Shown one piece after another: positions 15,718 through 23,794 of a stretch of 33,985 nt of DNA. Every line of letters starts with the position of its first letter. Position 1 is the first letter of the stretch. Both the position numbers and the translations under genes were made by a program. Under the pieces are notes generated by a model. It was not told where the DNA came from, made no database searches, and saw only the letters and a program-made list of their open reading frames with translations. The DNA is taken from NCBI GenBank assembly GCA_017992755.1, contig JAGONZ010000004.1, positions 1-33,985 on the forward strand. The letters are read 5' to 3'. The DNA is from Candidatus Buchananbacteria bacterium (GTDB taxonomy: Bacteria > Patescibacteriota > Patescibacteriia > 2-01-FULL-39-33).

Positions 15718-17430
15718 TTAACTATCTTTCTGTTTCTTCCCTTTAAAATCTACCGCCCCTTGCGACAACGCCGCATCGAGACTCAAAGTCGGCTCAGTAG
15801 GTGGTAATTCAATTACTTCTTCGGCCGCTTCCGGAATCACTTTCGCGGTCACTTGCCTGGATTTCTGTTCAGAATTGCCGCGTTGTTCTTTGATCTTAGG
15901 TAAACACTCCTTGCAATACACTGGCCGCTTACCATCTGGTTTAAACGGCACTTGAATATTTTTACCACAATTTGAGCAAACAGCATCAAACAATTCGAGG
16001 TTGCTTGGAGTTCGCTGTTCGCTGCGAGGCTTATCTGTAGTTGGTTTACGCGTCGTGTCCATTGAACCTCGCCCCTCATCTACAGGCTTCGGTTTTGGGC
16101 CAGATTTCTGTCGAGCATCATCCCCCATCGCCACCACCATCTTGTCACTCAAATCGTTACCGCTCCAACGATTGATCTTATCCTCAACCACTGTTCGACT
16201 ATTCGCATAGCGTTCGCGGGAGCCACGGACAATTTTATCGCTACTGTCGGTACGATAATTTTCAAACAACGGCGGCAAAGTCGCTGCCGAAAATGGATCA
16301 GACGAAACGCCATCAATCATCAATTTTAAATAAACTTCGCGCGCTGGAATATTGACCAAATCTTCTTCGGTGAAAAATGGCGTAAATTCTGGGACTAATT
16401 TCAAAGCATCAATCGAACCCACTCGGAAACAGATCATGGTACCGACGTTACCGAACACGGCATTAGACACTTCTTCTGGCAACTGTTCGATGTATTGATG
16501 AGCAACAATCAAATTCAAGCGATATTTGCGAGCTTCGGACAAAATATTAGCGAAGCTCTCGGTGGCAAAGTTTTGAAATTCATCGACATAGAGATAGAAA
16601 TCCTGACGTTCTTCTTCAGGAATATCAACGCGACTCATCGCCGCCAGATACAGCTTAGTCACAATCATTGAACCCAATAATTGCATCGTATCTTCACCGA
16701 TGCGCCCCTTAGATAGATTCAAAATCAGAATCTTTTTGTTGTCCATAATGTCGCGCAAATCGATGGTCGATTTAACCTGACCGACGATATTGCGGATCAT
16801 AAAGTTAGTCAAAAACTGACCGACTTTATTTTGGATTGGCGACACAACTTCTTGCAACACCCGCTCGTTCCACTTGGTAAATTCGTTCGTCCAAAATGAA
16901 CGGACAACCGGATCAGTGATTTTTTCAACTACTTTTTCCCGATACTCTTTATCAACGAGGATACGCATAATACCGAGCAAGGTGCTACCTGGATAATCAA
17001 GGAGCGCCAGCAAGGCATTGCGCAAAATATATTCGAGCCGAGGCCCCCAAGAGTCGGCCCAGAGCTTTTTGAAAATACTGATCAGACCGGAGGCAATGAA
17101 ATTTTTATCTTTTTCATCAACCGCCTCTAGCGCATTAAAAGCAATTGGAAAATCAGTATCGGCAGGATTAATGTAAATAACGTCGTTGATACGATGCGGC
17201 GGAATAAAGTTCAACAGTTTCTCCGCGGTGTCGCCGTGCGGATCAATATAGCAACAACCCTCGCCTTTGAGGATATCGGAAATAATCATGTTCTCAAGCA
17301 AGGTGGTTTTGCCCATGCCGGTCTTACCGATCACGTACATGTGTCGGCGACGGTCATCACGCTTGATCCCAAATGATTTTCGCTGGTGGCGGAAGTTAAC
17401 TTCGCCAAACAGCGTGATGTTATTTTCCAT
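15718..17430 (-). CDS. TraG/TraD/HerA-like ATPase with C-terminal zinc ribbon
   Basis: A 570-residue P-loop ATPase of the type IV coupling-protein/DUF87 kind. The N-terminus ends in HMYVIGKTGMGKTTLLENM with Walker A at 35-42, then YIDPHGD; Walker B is in LYVDEFQNF, followed by the sensor region LIVAHQYIEQL. No transmembrane segment is visible, unlike classical VirD4, so membrane attachment probably comes from the partner gene just upstream. After a charged linker the tail has a four-cysteine zinc ribbon (CSNCGK ... YCKEC) and then a low-complexity end. It starts 2 bp after the partner's stop. Such ATPases pump DNA or protein in secretion and pilus systems; substrate here is unknown. Confidence 0.85.
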   Translation of the reverse strand: MENNITLFGEVNFRHQRKSFGIKRDDRRRHMYVIGKTGMGKTTLLENMIISDILKGEGCCYIDPHGDTAEKLLNFIPPHRINDVIYINPADTDFPIAFNALEAVDEKDKNFIASGLISIFKKLWADSWGPRLEYILRNALLALLDYPGSTLLGIMRILVDKEYREKVVEKITDPVVRSFWTNEFTKWNERVLQEVVSPIQNKVGQFLTNFMIRNIVGQVKSTIDLRDIMDNKKILILNLSKGRIGEDTMQLLGSMIVTKLYLAAMSRVDIPEEERQDFYLYVDEFQNFATESFANILSEARKYRLNLIVAHQYIEQLPEEVSNAVFGNVGTMICFRVGSIDALKLVPEFTPFFTEEDLVNIPAREVYLKLMIDGVSSDPFSAATLPPLFENYRTDSSDKIVRGSRERYANSRTVVEDKINRWSGNDLSDKMVVAMGDDARQKSGPKPKPVDEGRGSMDTTRKPTTDKPRSEQRTPSNLELFDAVCSNCGKNIQVPFKPDGKRPVYCKECLPKIKEQRGNSEQKSRQVTAKVIPEAAEEVIELPPTEPTLSLDAALSQGAVDFKGKKQKDS

Positions 17431-17432
17431 AG

Positions 17433-18932
17433 TTAAACCGTTGGCAAATTAGTTGGCGGCGTCGCCATGCGCTCGGTTGATTCAGAAGCCGGCACGCCCA
17501 CATTTCGATTTTGGGTAATCTCGGCTGAAACCGCTTCATCACTACCGGGCGGCGGCGTATCCATAGGCTCCGGCAAGATTTCCGCAGCCGAGGCTCGGAA
17601 TTCGTATGGCAACCGAGTTGGCGGTGCCAATTTCTTGCTTTGAATCTTCTCAACCTGCGGCGCTTTAACCGTCAGTACTGGGAAGTGCCACAGCGTGGCC
17701 AACTCTTCAGAATTGAGATACATATTTTCAACTGGATCGCCACTACTATTATCGCGATTGACATAGTTACGCAAAATATCGTTTTGGCGACGAGCCACTC
17801 GCTGCTTAACCCGGAAATAATCGGCGCCAGTTTTCGATTTGGCTCCAGGCTTAAACCCATTGCCATTAGCAGTGTTAAATTGCTGAATCGCACTGATCAC
17901 CGAAGCCACACCGCGGCCTTTATTGAAAACCGCGTTTTCACCGATATACACTAAGCGGAATTTCACGCGAAAAGGATGCTTCGACAACTTTTGTTGAATC
18001 TTTTCCAGCATTGAGCGTTCTCCAGGCGACATCTTAGCGAGGGCTGACACCGCTGGTTTAACCTCAGCTACAGCATGTCCAAATTCAACGCCCGTCACTT
18101 GGCGAATCATCTCTTCAAACCAACCCCAGGCCCAAGTCACCGGCGAGCTCAGACGCTCGAGTAATGATGGAGGCGCAACAAATTTTTCCCCCATCAACTC
18201 CTTCACTACTTTTTTTCCAGTACTGCCCCAGCCGGGTGGTGGTGTAATCACTAACTGCAACCATAATTGTTCACCCGGGCCAAAACGACTCAAATTTTCG
18301 AGCATGGAGGCCATCGGGTCAATAAAGCCACCAGTTAAAATGACTTCAAATTCTGGATAGGTCCGAATTGGAAATGGGTATTCCTTATAGAGTAAAAACT
18401 CGGTACCCCAGAGGTTATGCTCACGATTCGGAAATCGAAGCTGGGCATACTTAGTTGCATAATCTTCAACTTCGGTAATTTCGGCGTCCGGGTACTGCGC
18501 ATAAATCGACGCCTCAATCAGGTCGCGGAAATGGCTCGGGGTGCGGATAATAAATTGAATGTACCCCTCAAGGCTAACAATTTCAAATGAAAAACTTTCC
18601 TGGACTTTGCCGTGCCAATAGATATCAATTAAGTTGCCATTCGATTGAGCGCCGGCCAGCGCCACAAAAATGCTCTCGGCGGCTTTTGGTAATTGCTCGT
18701 TATTACGTGGAATATCAATCGCGAGCACGACATGCTGCCACTTGGATGCAAATTTGCTACGGCGAGCGCTAATCCAGGCTTCGTACAAGACCGCCATCAG
18801 CATAATGCAGAGGACAATCCAGCCGCCATGGGTAAACAAAAACCAGGAGATCGCTAACGGTCCCTGATCAGAAAGTGTATAAAAAAATGATGTATCGATG
18901 GTGGGTTCGAAATCCATATCGTCAATTGCCAC
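17433..18932 (-). CDS. Membrane-anchored partner of the TraG/HerA-like ATPase
   Basis: A 499-residue protein with one or two hydrophobic segments near residues 25-50 (WFLFTHGGWIVLCIMLMAVL) and a long cytoplasmic region. It matches in layout the large conserved protein next to TraG-like ATPases in CPR genomes (family knowledge from memory, not a search). The body has alternating strands and helices like the N-terminal portions of VirB4-type proteins, but no Walker motif. The GTG at 18932 is the longest start; an ATG at 18917 with AGGTGG upstream is an alternative. An extended -10 (TGC-TATACT) lies 29 bp before the GTG. Probably the membrane anchor of the ATPase complex. Confidence 0.75.
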   Translation of the reverse strand: MAIDDMDFEPTIDTSFFYTLSDQGPLAISWFLFTHGGWIVLCIMLMAVLYEAWISARRSKFASKWQHVVLAIDIPRNNEQLPKAAESIFVALAGAQSNGNLIDIYWHGKVQESFSFEIVSLEGYIQFIIRTPSHFRDLIEASIYAQYPDAEITEVEDYATKYAQLRFPNREHNLWGTEFLLYKEYPFPIRTYPEFEVILTGGFIDPMASMLENLSRFGPGEQLWLQLVITPPPGWGSTGKKVVKELMGEKFVAPPSLLERLSSPVTWAWGWFEEMIRQVTGVEFGHAVAEVKPAVSALAKMSPGERSMLEKIQQKLSKHPFRVKFRLVYIGENAVFNKGRGVASVISAIQQFNTANGNGFKPGAKSKTGADYFRVKQRVARRQNDILRNYVNRDNSSGDPVENMYLNSEELATLWHFPVLTVKAPQVEKIQSKKLAPPTRLPYEFRASAAEILPEPMDTPPPGSDEAVSAEITQNRNVGVPASESTERMATPPTNLPTV

Positions 18933-18961
18933 CTTCCAAAGCGGCGTAGGGTGGTACCGTC

Positions 18962-18967
18962 AGTATA
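18962..18967 (-). promoter_or_regulatory. Extended -10 of the ATPase/partner operon
   Basis: TATACT with TGC immediately before it, minus strand, 29 bp before the GTG start. No convincing -35 box lies 16-18 bp upstream, so this would be an extended -10 promoter located just after the sigma-4/winged-helix gene. Confidence 0.5.
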
Positions 18968-18996
18968 GCACGGCGACCCCAAGAAGTAACAGAGAT

Positions 18997-20136
18997 TTAG
19001 ACGACGAGGGCGTATTTACCGTCAGCTGAGCGCGTAATCTTTTTGTTATTCATCAATGACAAATAAATCGTTGACTGCTTAACGTTACGGCGCTCGAGGA
19101 CTTTCGTGATAATATCAGCCTTTGAGAGTGGGCCGTTTTCACGAAGGACTTCTTCGATCACTTGAGCCACATTGCCCGGAGTATAGCCCCATTCGCGCAA
19201 GGCATAGGTGCCACGGCCGACGAGGACGTATTTATTGTCCAAGATTAATTCATTATGAACCGTTGGCGGATAGGCAATCTTTTCATCGAATTTCATTTCG
19301 TTGATCTGACTGGCGATGTCGACGAAGTGCAGCGGTTTACCAGCTTTTTTCAAGACAATATAAATCTTGTCGTTAATCTTTTTTGGGCGAACACTGCCCC
19401 AAGAAACCAAGCCCCAATTCTCGAAGAAATCTTGCTTGATGCGGCGTGAAGCGCGGAGATAGCTTTCTAAAATCTTATCAATATCTTCCTCAGAAGCTTC
19501 AAGGAAAGTCGTGGCGGCAATAATTCGTTCACGATTTTGTTTGTAATACTCGCTTGATTTAAATTCAGTGAGGAGCTCGGCTAATGGCATTGGTTCGCCC
19601 CGGCGCTCGATAATCGCGACCATTTCGTTGATCACTTCTTTAATTGGATCAACATCAGCTGAACCAACCTGCCAAATTGGGTTAAAATGCTTATCCTGCT
19701 TCACTTTGGCGACATTTTCAGAAAAAATGTATTCTGCCAAAAACAACAGGGCGTTTTCGCTCCGTGGGTGGGTATTGAGGTAATTCAAAAGATGCTCCAA
19801 GAAGAACTGTTCTTCCATAACACCGCCATATTGCTCAAGTAAATCAGCAACAACACGCTCGGCTTCTTTAATTTCGGTGCGGAGCGCCTCAAGCTGCTTA
19901 AGCTTTTTGATGCTCAAGCTTTCAATTTGGCGAACGCGCTCACGGGTAATACCGTAATGCTGGCCAATTTCCTCTAGCGTCTGGCGTTCGCGTTCGGACA
20001 AGCCAAAGCGACGCTCGATGACATCGCGTTCTTTTTGCGACAAATGCGCAAATAAGGTGTTGAGCGTTTCGACTGGATTAAAGTTGGCGATACTATCGCG
20101 GAACTGATTTTTTCGAACTTGGTCAAGGATAGACAT
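18997..20136 (-). CDS. Sigma region-4 domain fused to tandem winged helices (HARE-like)
   Basis: A 379-residue putative transcription factor. Residues 33-82 form a sigma-70 region 4 (LSQKERDVIERRFGL ... TLEEIGQHYGITRERVRQIE ... IKKLKQL), which would contact a -35 element or the polymerase flap. Regions 1-3 are missing, so it is not a complete sigma factor. The C-terminal half has three repeats around the pattern G-x-P-x-x-x-x-x-I/L near 180-193, 266-278 and 335-346, the latter two fitting HARE-HTH winged helices like those of the RNA polymerase delta subunit. A perfect consensus promoter drives it and an 80-base leader precedes it. Its target genes are unknown. Confidence 0.8.
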   Translation of the reverse strand: MSILDQVRKNQFRDSIANFNPVETLNTLFAHLSQKERDVIERRFGLSERERQTLEEIGQHYGITRERVRQIESLSIKKLKQLEALRTEIKEAERVVADLLEQYGGVMEEQFFLEHLLNYLNTHPRSENALLFLAEYIFSENVAKVKQDKHFNPIWQVGSADVDPIKEVINEMVAIIERRGEPMPLAELLTEFKSSEYYKQNRERIIAATTFLEASEEDIDKILESYLRASRRIKQDFFENWGLVSWGSVRPKKINDKIYIVLKKAGKPLHFVDIASQINEMKFDEKIAYPPTVHNELILDNKYVLVGRGTYALREWGYTPGNVAQVIEEVLRENGPLSKADIITKVLERRNVKQSTIYLSLMNNKKITRSADGKYALVV

Positions 20137-20222
20137 ACAAATATGACTGTAAGGACAGCCGACAAGTACTGTTTTTTATCTAAATTTGGATAATAAAGCG
20201 AAGCAGGCACTTCGATGACATA

Positions 20223-20251
20223 ATTATAGCAAAATTGATGGTATTTGTCAA
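20223..20251 (-). promoter_or_regulatory. Perfect consensus promoter of the sigma-4/winged-helix gene
   Basis: TTGACA (20246-20251), 17 bp, TATAAT (20223-20228), with TGC before the -10, minus strand. Predicted start near 20216, giving a leader of about 80 bases to the ATG at 20136. Confidence 0.88.
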
Positions 20252-20260
20252 ACCTTCAGA

Positions 20261-20289
20261 TTGACAGTCTGCATTAATTTGCCTAAAGT
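20261..20289 (+). promoter_or_regulatory. Promoter of the P-loop kinase gene
   Basis: TTGACA (20261-20266), 17 bp, TAAAGT (20284-20289), plus strand. Its -35 box lies 9 bp from the -35 box of the divergent promoter, so the two may compete for or share regulation. Confidence 0.75.
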
Positions 20290-20321
20290 AACTAATCAGC
20301 ACCTTAAAAAAGGAGGGAACG

Positions 20322-20885
20322 ATGCGACGAGCCATTCTGACGATCGGACCGCGCGGTTGCGGGAAAAGCACGTATTGCCAACAAATTATTAAGGAACGTC
20401 CCGATATATCGTTAGTGAGTCGTGATCAGATAATGTTGGAAATCTATGGGAAAGTAGGACTAAATCTCAAGCGGGAATCACCAGTCCCTATCTTCGAAAC
20501 AATGTGGGCGCGAATCGCGGAACATTTTGAACGCGAAGAAGTAATTGTAATTATTGATTGCTGGAATGGCTGGGGTGATGACCGGCAATTTCTCACAAAG
20601 AAACTGCGACAACTAGGCGCGGATACAATTGATGGTTGGTACTTTGTAGTACCAGAGAATGTCTGTGCTCAGTGGTGCGTTGAGAAAGAAGTTATTAATC
20701 ACCCAGCATTACGTGACGAAGATGACTCTTGGCAACTAAAGCTACGAGCAGCTTCTGCACGACAGGAATACCGTCGATATCACGACCAGCCAGTGGAGCT
20801 TGACCAAGGATTTGATGCCATCCATATCATCAATCCGCTACAGCTAGCTTTCCTAACCTTTATCCCAATACTAAATACGACCTGA
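20322..20885 (+). CDS. Small P-loop kinase (AAA_33/polynucleotide-kinase-like)
   Basis: A 187-residue P-loop phosphotransferase. Walker A is GPRGCGKST near the N-terminus; SLVSRDQIMLEIYGK resembles the SRD substrate motif of polynucleotide-kinase-like enzymes; VIIDCWNGWGD is the Walker B region; and an arginine-rich lid (RAASARQEYRRY) follows. By family it would phosphorylate a small molecule or nucleic-acid end with ATP; the substrate is unknown. It has its own promoter, an AGGAGG site (20311-20316) 5 bp before the ATG, and a terminator, and it is an isolated plus-strand gene among minus-strand neighbours, which may mean later acquisition. Confidence 0.8.
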   Translation: MRRAILTIGPRGCGKSTYCQQIIKERPDISLVSRDQIMLEIYGKVGLNLKRESPVPIFETMWARIAEHFEREEVIVIIDCWNGWGDDRQFLTKKLRQLGADTIDGWYFVVPENVCAQWCVEKEVINHPALRDEDDSWQLKLRAASARQEYRRYHDQPVELDQGFDAIHIINPLQLAFLTFIPILNTT

Positions 20886-20908
20886 GTCATCTCAGGTCGT
20901 ATTCTTTT
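20874..20908 (+). terminator. Terminator between convergent kinase and secF genes
   Basis: Perfect 13-bp arms (20874-20886 and 20891-20903) with a TCAT loop, then a T-rich run on the plus strand. The kinase stop codon (20883-20885) lies inside the left arm. It may also stop secF transcription from the other side. Confidence 0.85.
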
Positions 20909-20926
20909 CTAATATTGACCAAGTTA

Positions 20927-21844
20927 TTAACGCGCCCCTTTCCGTCGTCGATCAAAATTGAACCAATCAACTACGAGCGGGCTAGCGACGAAGATTGAGG
21001 AGTAGGTACCAATAGCGATACCAACGATCAGAGCCAAGACGAAGTCATGAATTGTTTCACCGCCGAAGATGAATAATGAGGTCAGCACAATCAACGTCGT
21101 GACTGAGGTATTAATTGATCGCGCCAGGGTTTGATTAATACTGTCATTAACTACCTCTTCAAAACCACCGCCATGATGTCGAGACAGGTTTTCACGAGTC
21201 CGATCAAACACCACAATCGTGTCATGAACTGAGAAGCCGAGAATGGTCAGGAGGGCTGTAATAAATAAACCATCAACTTCCGTACCATAGAAATGCCCCA
21301 GGATTGAAAACAAGCCAGCAACGATTGTAATATCATGCACGAGCGCGATAATCGCCGCTACACCAAATTTCCACGACTCAACAGGCTTTGACACCTTACG
21401 AAACGCAAACGCAATATAGGCCACGATCGCTAAGACAGTAACCGCGATTGCCTGCCAAGCTTTCTGGGCCAATTCTTGACCAATGGCTGGACCGACAGCC
21501 TCAAATCGCAATTCTTTGACTGTCGTTGATGGTGCTAGTTGATCGGAATAGGCTTTGATCAATTGTTGGTGCTGAGCTTCATCAATATGCTTAAAGCGCA
21601 ACAGACTATCCCGCTCGCCTGCTTGCTGCACCCGCACATCTTCAATACCCTGAGCGCGCGCAATTTCTTCAATTTGTGCGGACTCTGGTCGGTTCGGTTC
21701 AAAGCTTAACTCCATTAAGCTGCCACCAGTAAAATCCAAGCCTGGCTTAAGACCCCAGGTAACCAAGGCAACCACGCTCACGACGAACAAGACGACAGAG
21801 AAAATATAATTATATTTGCGGTTTTTGACGATTTGCAGTTTCAT
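20927..21844 (-). CDS. secF: Protein translocase subunit SecF
   Basis: A 305-residue SecF with six transmembrane segments and one periplasmic domain. LKPGLDFTGGSLMELSF near the N-terminus and the TM4 motif LGFSVHDTIVVFDRTRENL are diagnostic. The start at 21844 is one base after the secD stop (TAG T ATG), which implies coupled translation; a longer open frame overlaps secD. With SecD it uses the proton gradient to help pull proteins through SecYEG. Length is normal. Confidence 0.96.
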   Translation of the reverse strand: MKLQIVKNRKYNYIFSVVLFVVSVVALVTWGLKPGLDFTGGSLMELSFEPNRPESAQIEEIARAQGIEDVRVQQAGERDSLLRFKHIDEAQHQQLIKAYSDQLAPSTTVKELRFEAVGPAIGQELAQKAWQAIAVTVLAIVAYIAFAFRKVSKPVESWKFGVAAIIALVHDITIVAGLFSILGHFYGTEVDGLFITALLTILGFSVHDTIVVFDRTRENLSRHHGGGFEEVVNDSINQTLARSINTSVTTLIVLTSLFIFGGETIHDFVLALIVGIAIGTYSSIFVASPLVVDWFNFDRRRKGAR

Positions 21845-21845
21845 A

Positions 21846-23681
21846 CTATGAATTTCGTTTGATTCGGGCATACAGCGGCAACGCTTTGAGGCCGCGCCAT
21901 TTAGTAATGAGCAACATCAAATTGCGAGTAATGGTAATCGATGAGAACATCGACACGATAATACCCAAGGCCAACGTCAACGCAAAGCCTCTAATGATAC
22001 TGGTGCCAAACCAGAACAAGATGCTGCAGGTAATCAAGGATGACACATTCGAATCGCGAATTGAACTCCACGCCCGGTGGAAGCCTTCACGAACAGCAAA
22101 TGTCAGCTCTCGGCCAGCGCGCAATTCTTCTTTGATGCGTTCAAAAATGAGCACGTTAGCATCAACTGCCATGCCGATCGATAAGATGAAGCCAGCGATA
22201 CCGGCAAGGGTCAAAGTCACTGACAACAATTTAAATAGTGCCAAAGTAATACTGATATACATCAATAAGGCAATGACTGCGACGACGCCCGGTAAGCGGT
22301 AGTAGATAATCATGAAGAGAGCAATGATCGCAAACCCAATGAGGCCGGCGAATAAACTCTTAGTCATGGAGTCCAAGCCAAGACTGGCGCCAACAGTTGT
22401 CTGAGACACCAATTGTACTGGCACTGGCAAAGCACCAGCATTGAGTCGTTGAGCTAATTGTTTTGCTTCAATCACAGTGAAGCTACCAGTAATCTGTGCT
22501 TGGCCAGCATAAATTGGCTCATTAACTCGTGGAATACTGATCGGCTCGCCATCAAGGAAAATTGCCACCAACTTACCGCTATTACGCTCGGTAATTTCAC
22601 CAAATAATTTTGCCCCTTCATCATCAAATTGCAATGATACTGTTGGTGCTCCTGATTGCTGGTCAAGCTCCACTGATGCTCGCTTCAAGTTTTTACCCGT
22701 CAGCTTTGTGCCCTGCCACTGCATGTCAGCGACCACCCCAACATCAGCAGGAGTTGGCGTGAGCAACAGTATATGGCGAGTATCAACTTCCATCGCTTCA
22801 CCGATACCCCGCTCAGCTTCTTTTTTAATAATGTGGTACCCAAAATCTGATTTCACCAACTGCGGATAGACTTCACCAACTTTCAACTTGGTAAATAGCA
22901 CGTCATCAAATTCGGGCACAAATTCACCGCGCTTAATACCTGTATACAAACCACCCGTATCTTTACTGCCTGAGTCATCGGTATTGTCACGAGCTAATTG
23001 CGCAAAATCAGCGCCGCCCTTAATCTGGTCAAGTAAACCTTGAGCTTTCTTTTGAACTTCGGCGGTGCGGCGGTTGAGCTCTTGTTCCTGCTCCCCTGTC
23101 ATCGCGGCGGCAGCGCCATCTGGGTTTTCTTCTTTGAATTCAAGGAGTGGGGTTTCACCGATTTTGTTGATCGCCTCATTAATGTCATACACGCCCGCTA
23201 ACTCAACCAATACGCGATATTTGTCGCCCACACGGTTAGTTTGGACTAATGGCTCGCTCACACCAAGTGAATTCACGCGTCGCTCAATAACATCACGAAC
23301 ACCAGCAATGGCTTCGGTACGATCAGATTCAGCCACAGCGCTAACATCAGCTTCGTACACTAAGTGAGCGCCGCCAAGCAAATCAAGGCCAAGTCGGAAT
23401 GGCTGACCAAAATTTTGAAGATCGACTTCGCGCACTGAATGCCAAACGACAGAACGGGTATTATTCTGGGTGTCGTGTTTAATTTCTGGCCATACTTTCA
23501 GATCATTAACAACTGGAATTACTGAAAGGGTGGCGTCAAGCTGTCGCGTCACCACTGTTGGCACGTGCAAGACGTTAATCCAAGTGGCAATCAAGACTAA
23601 TGCCAAGATGCCGATAAGCGCCCAGCGGAGCTTGCCGCGAGGACCAGGAGTGAAGATATTTGAAATAGGATTCTTAGGCAT
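21846..23681 (-). CDS. secD: Protein translocase subunit SecD with inserted parvulin-like domain
   Basis: A 611-residue SecD. TM1 is at about 20-36, the P1 domain begins with FRLGLDLLGGAHLVYEAD, and the C-terminal RND-type membrane domain carries GMAVDANVLIFERIKEEL (about 503-520) with the conserved aspartates. Between LLEFKEEN (about 179-186) and the returning P1 sequence TKLTGKNLKRASVELD (325-340) is an extra roughly 140 residues that read as a PpiC/parvulin prolyl isomerase: KGGADFAQLARDNTDDSGSK, GEFVPEFDDVLFTKLKVGEV and SDFGYHIIKKEAE, then TRHILLLTP. This would place a folding factor on the outer face of the translocase. Its promoter is 12 bp from the ATG. Confidence 0.95.
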   Translation of the reverse strand: MPKNPISNIFTPGPRGKLRWALIGILALVLIATWINVLHVPTVVTRQLDATLSVIPVVNDLKVWPEIKHDTQNNTRSVVWHSVREVDLQNFGQPFRLGLDLLGGAHLVYEADVSAVAESDRTEAIAGVRDVIERRVNSLGVSEPLVQTNRVGDKYRVLVELAGVYDINEAINKIGETPLLEFKEENPDGAAAAMTGEQEQELNRRTAEVQKKAQGLLDQIKGGADFAQLARDNTDDSGSKDTGGLYTGIKRGEFVPEFDDVLFTKLKVGEVYPQLVKSDFGYHIIKKEAERGIGEAMEVDTRHILLLTPTPADVGVVADMQWQGTKLTGKNLKRASVELDQQSGAPTVSLQFDDEGAKLFGEITERNSGKLVAIFLDGEPISIPRVNEPIYAGQAQITGSFTVIEAKQLAQRLNAGALPVPVQLVSQTTVGASLGLDSMTKSLFAGLIGFAIIALFMIIYYRLPGVVAVIALLMYISITLALFKLLSVTLTLAGIAGFILSIGMAVDANVLIFERIKEELRAGRELTFAVREGFHRAWSSIRDSNVSSLITCSILFWFGTSIIRGFALTLALGIIVSMFSSITITRNLMLLITKWRGLKALPLYARIKRNS

Positions 23682-23693
23682 AAAACGGTATTT

Positions 23694-23722
23694 ACTGTAG
23701 CAGATGGGTTAGAATTTGGCAA
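23694..23722 (-). promoter_or_regulatory. Promoter of secDF
   Basis: TTGCCA (23717-23722), 17 bp, TACAGT (23694-23699) with TGC before it, minus strand. The -10 ends 12 bp before the secD ATG, predicting a leader of about 5 bases. Confidence 0.7.
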
Positions 23723-23755
23723 ACCGACGTGACTCAATTTTATAAGGATTAAATA

Positions 23756-23779
23756 GAAGGGCTGCCGAAACAGCCCTTC
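23756..23779 (-). terminator. Probable terminator of pyrB
   Basis: Perfect 9-bp arms (23756-23764 and 23771-23779), 6-base loop, 15 bp beyond the pyrB stop. The following T-tract is weak (TATTT), so efficiency is uncertain. Confidence 0.6.
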
Positions 23780-23794
23780 AGACCACTATCTACA

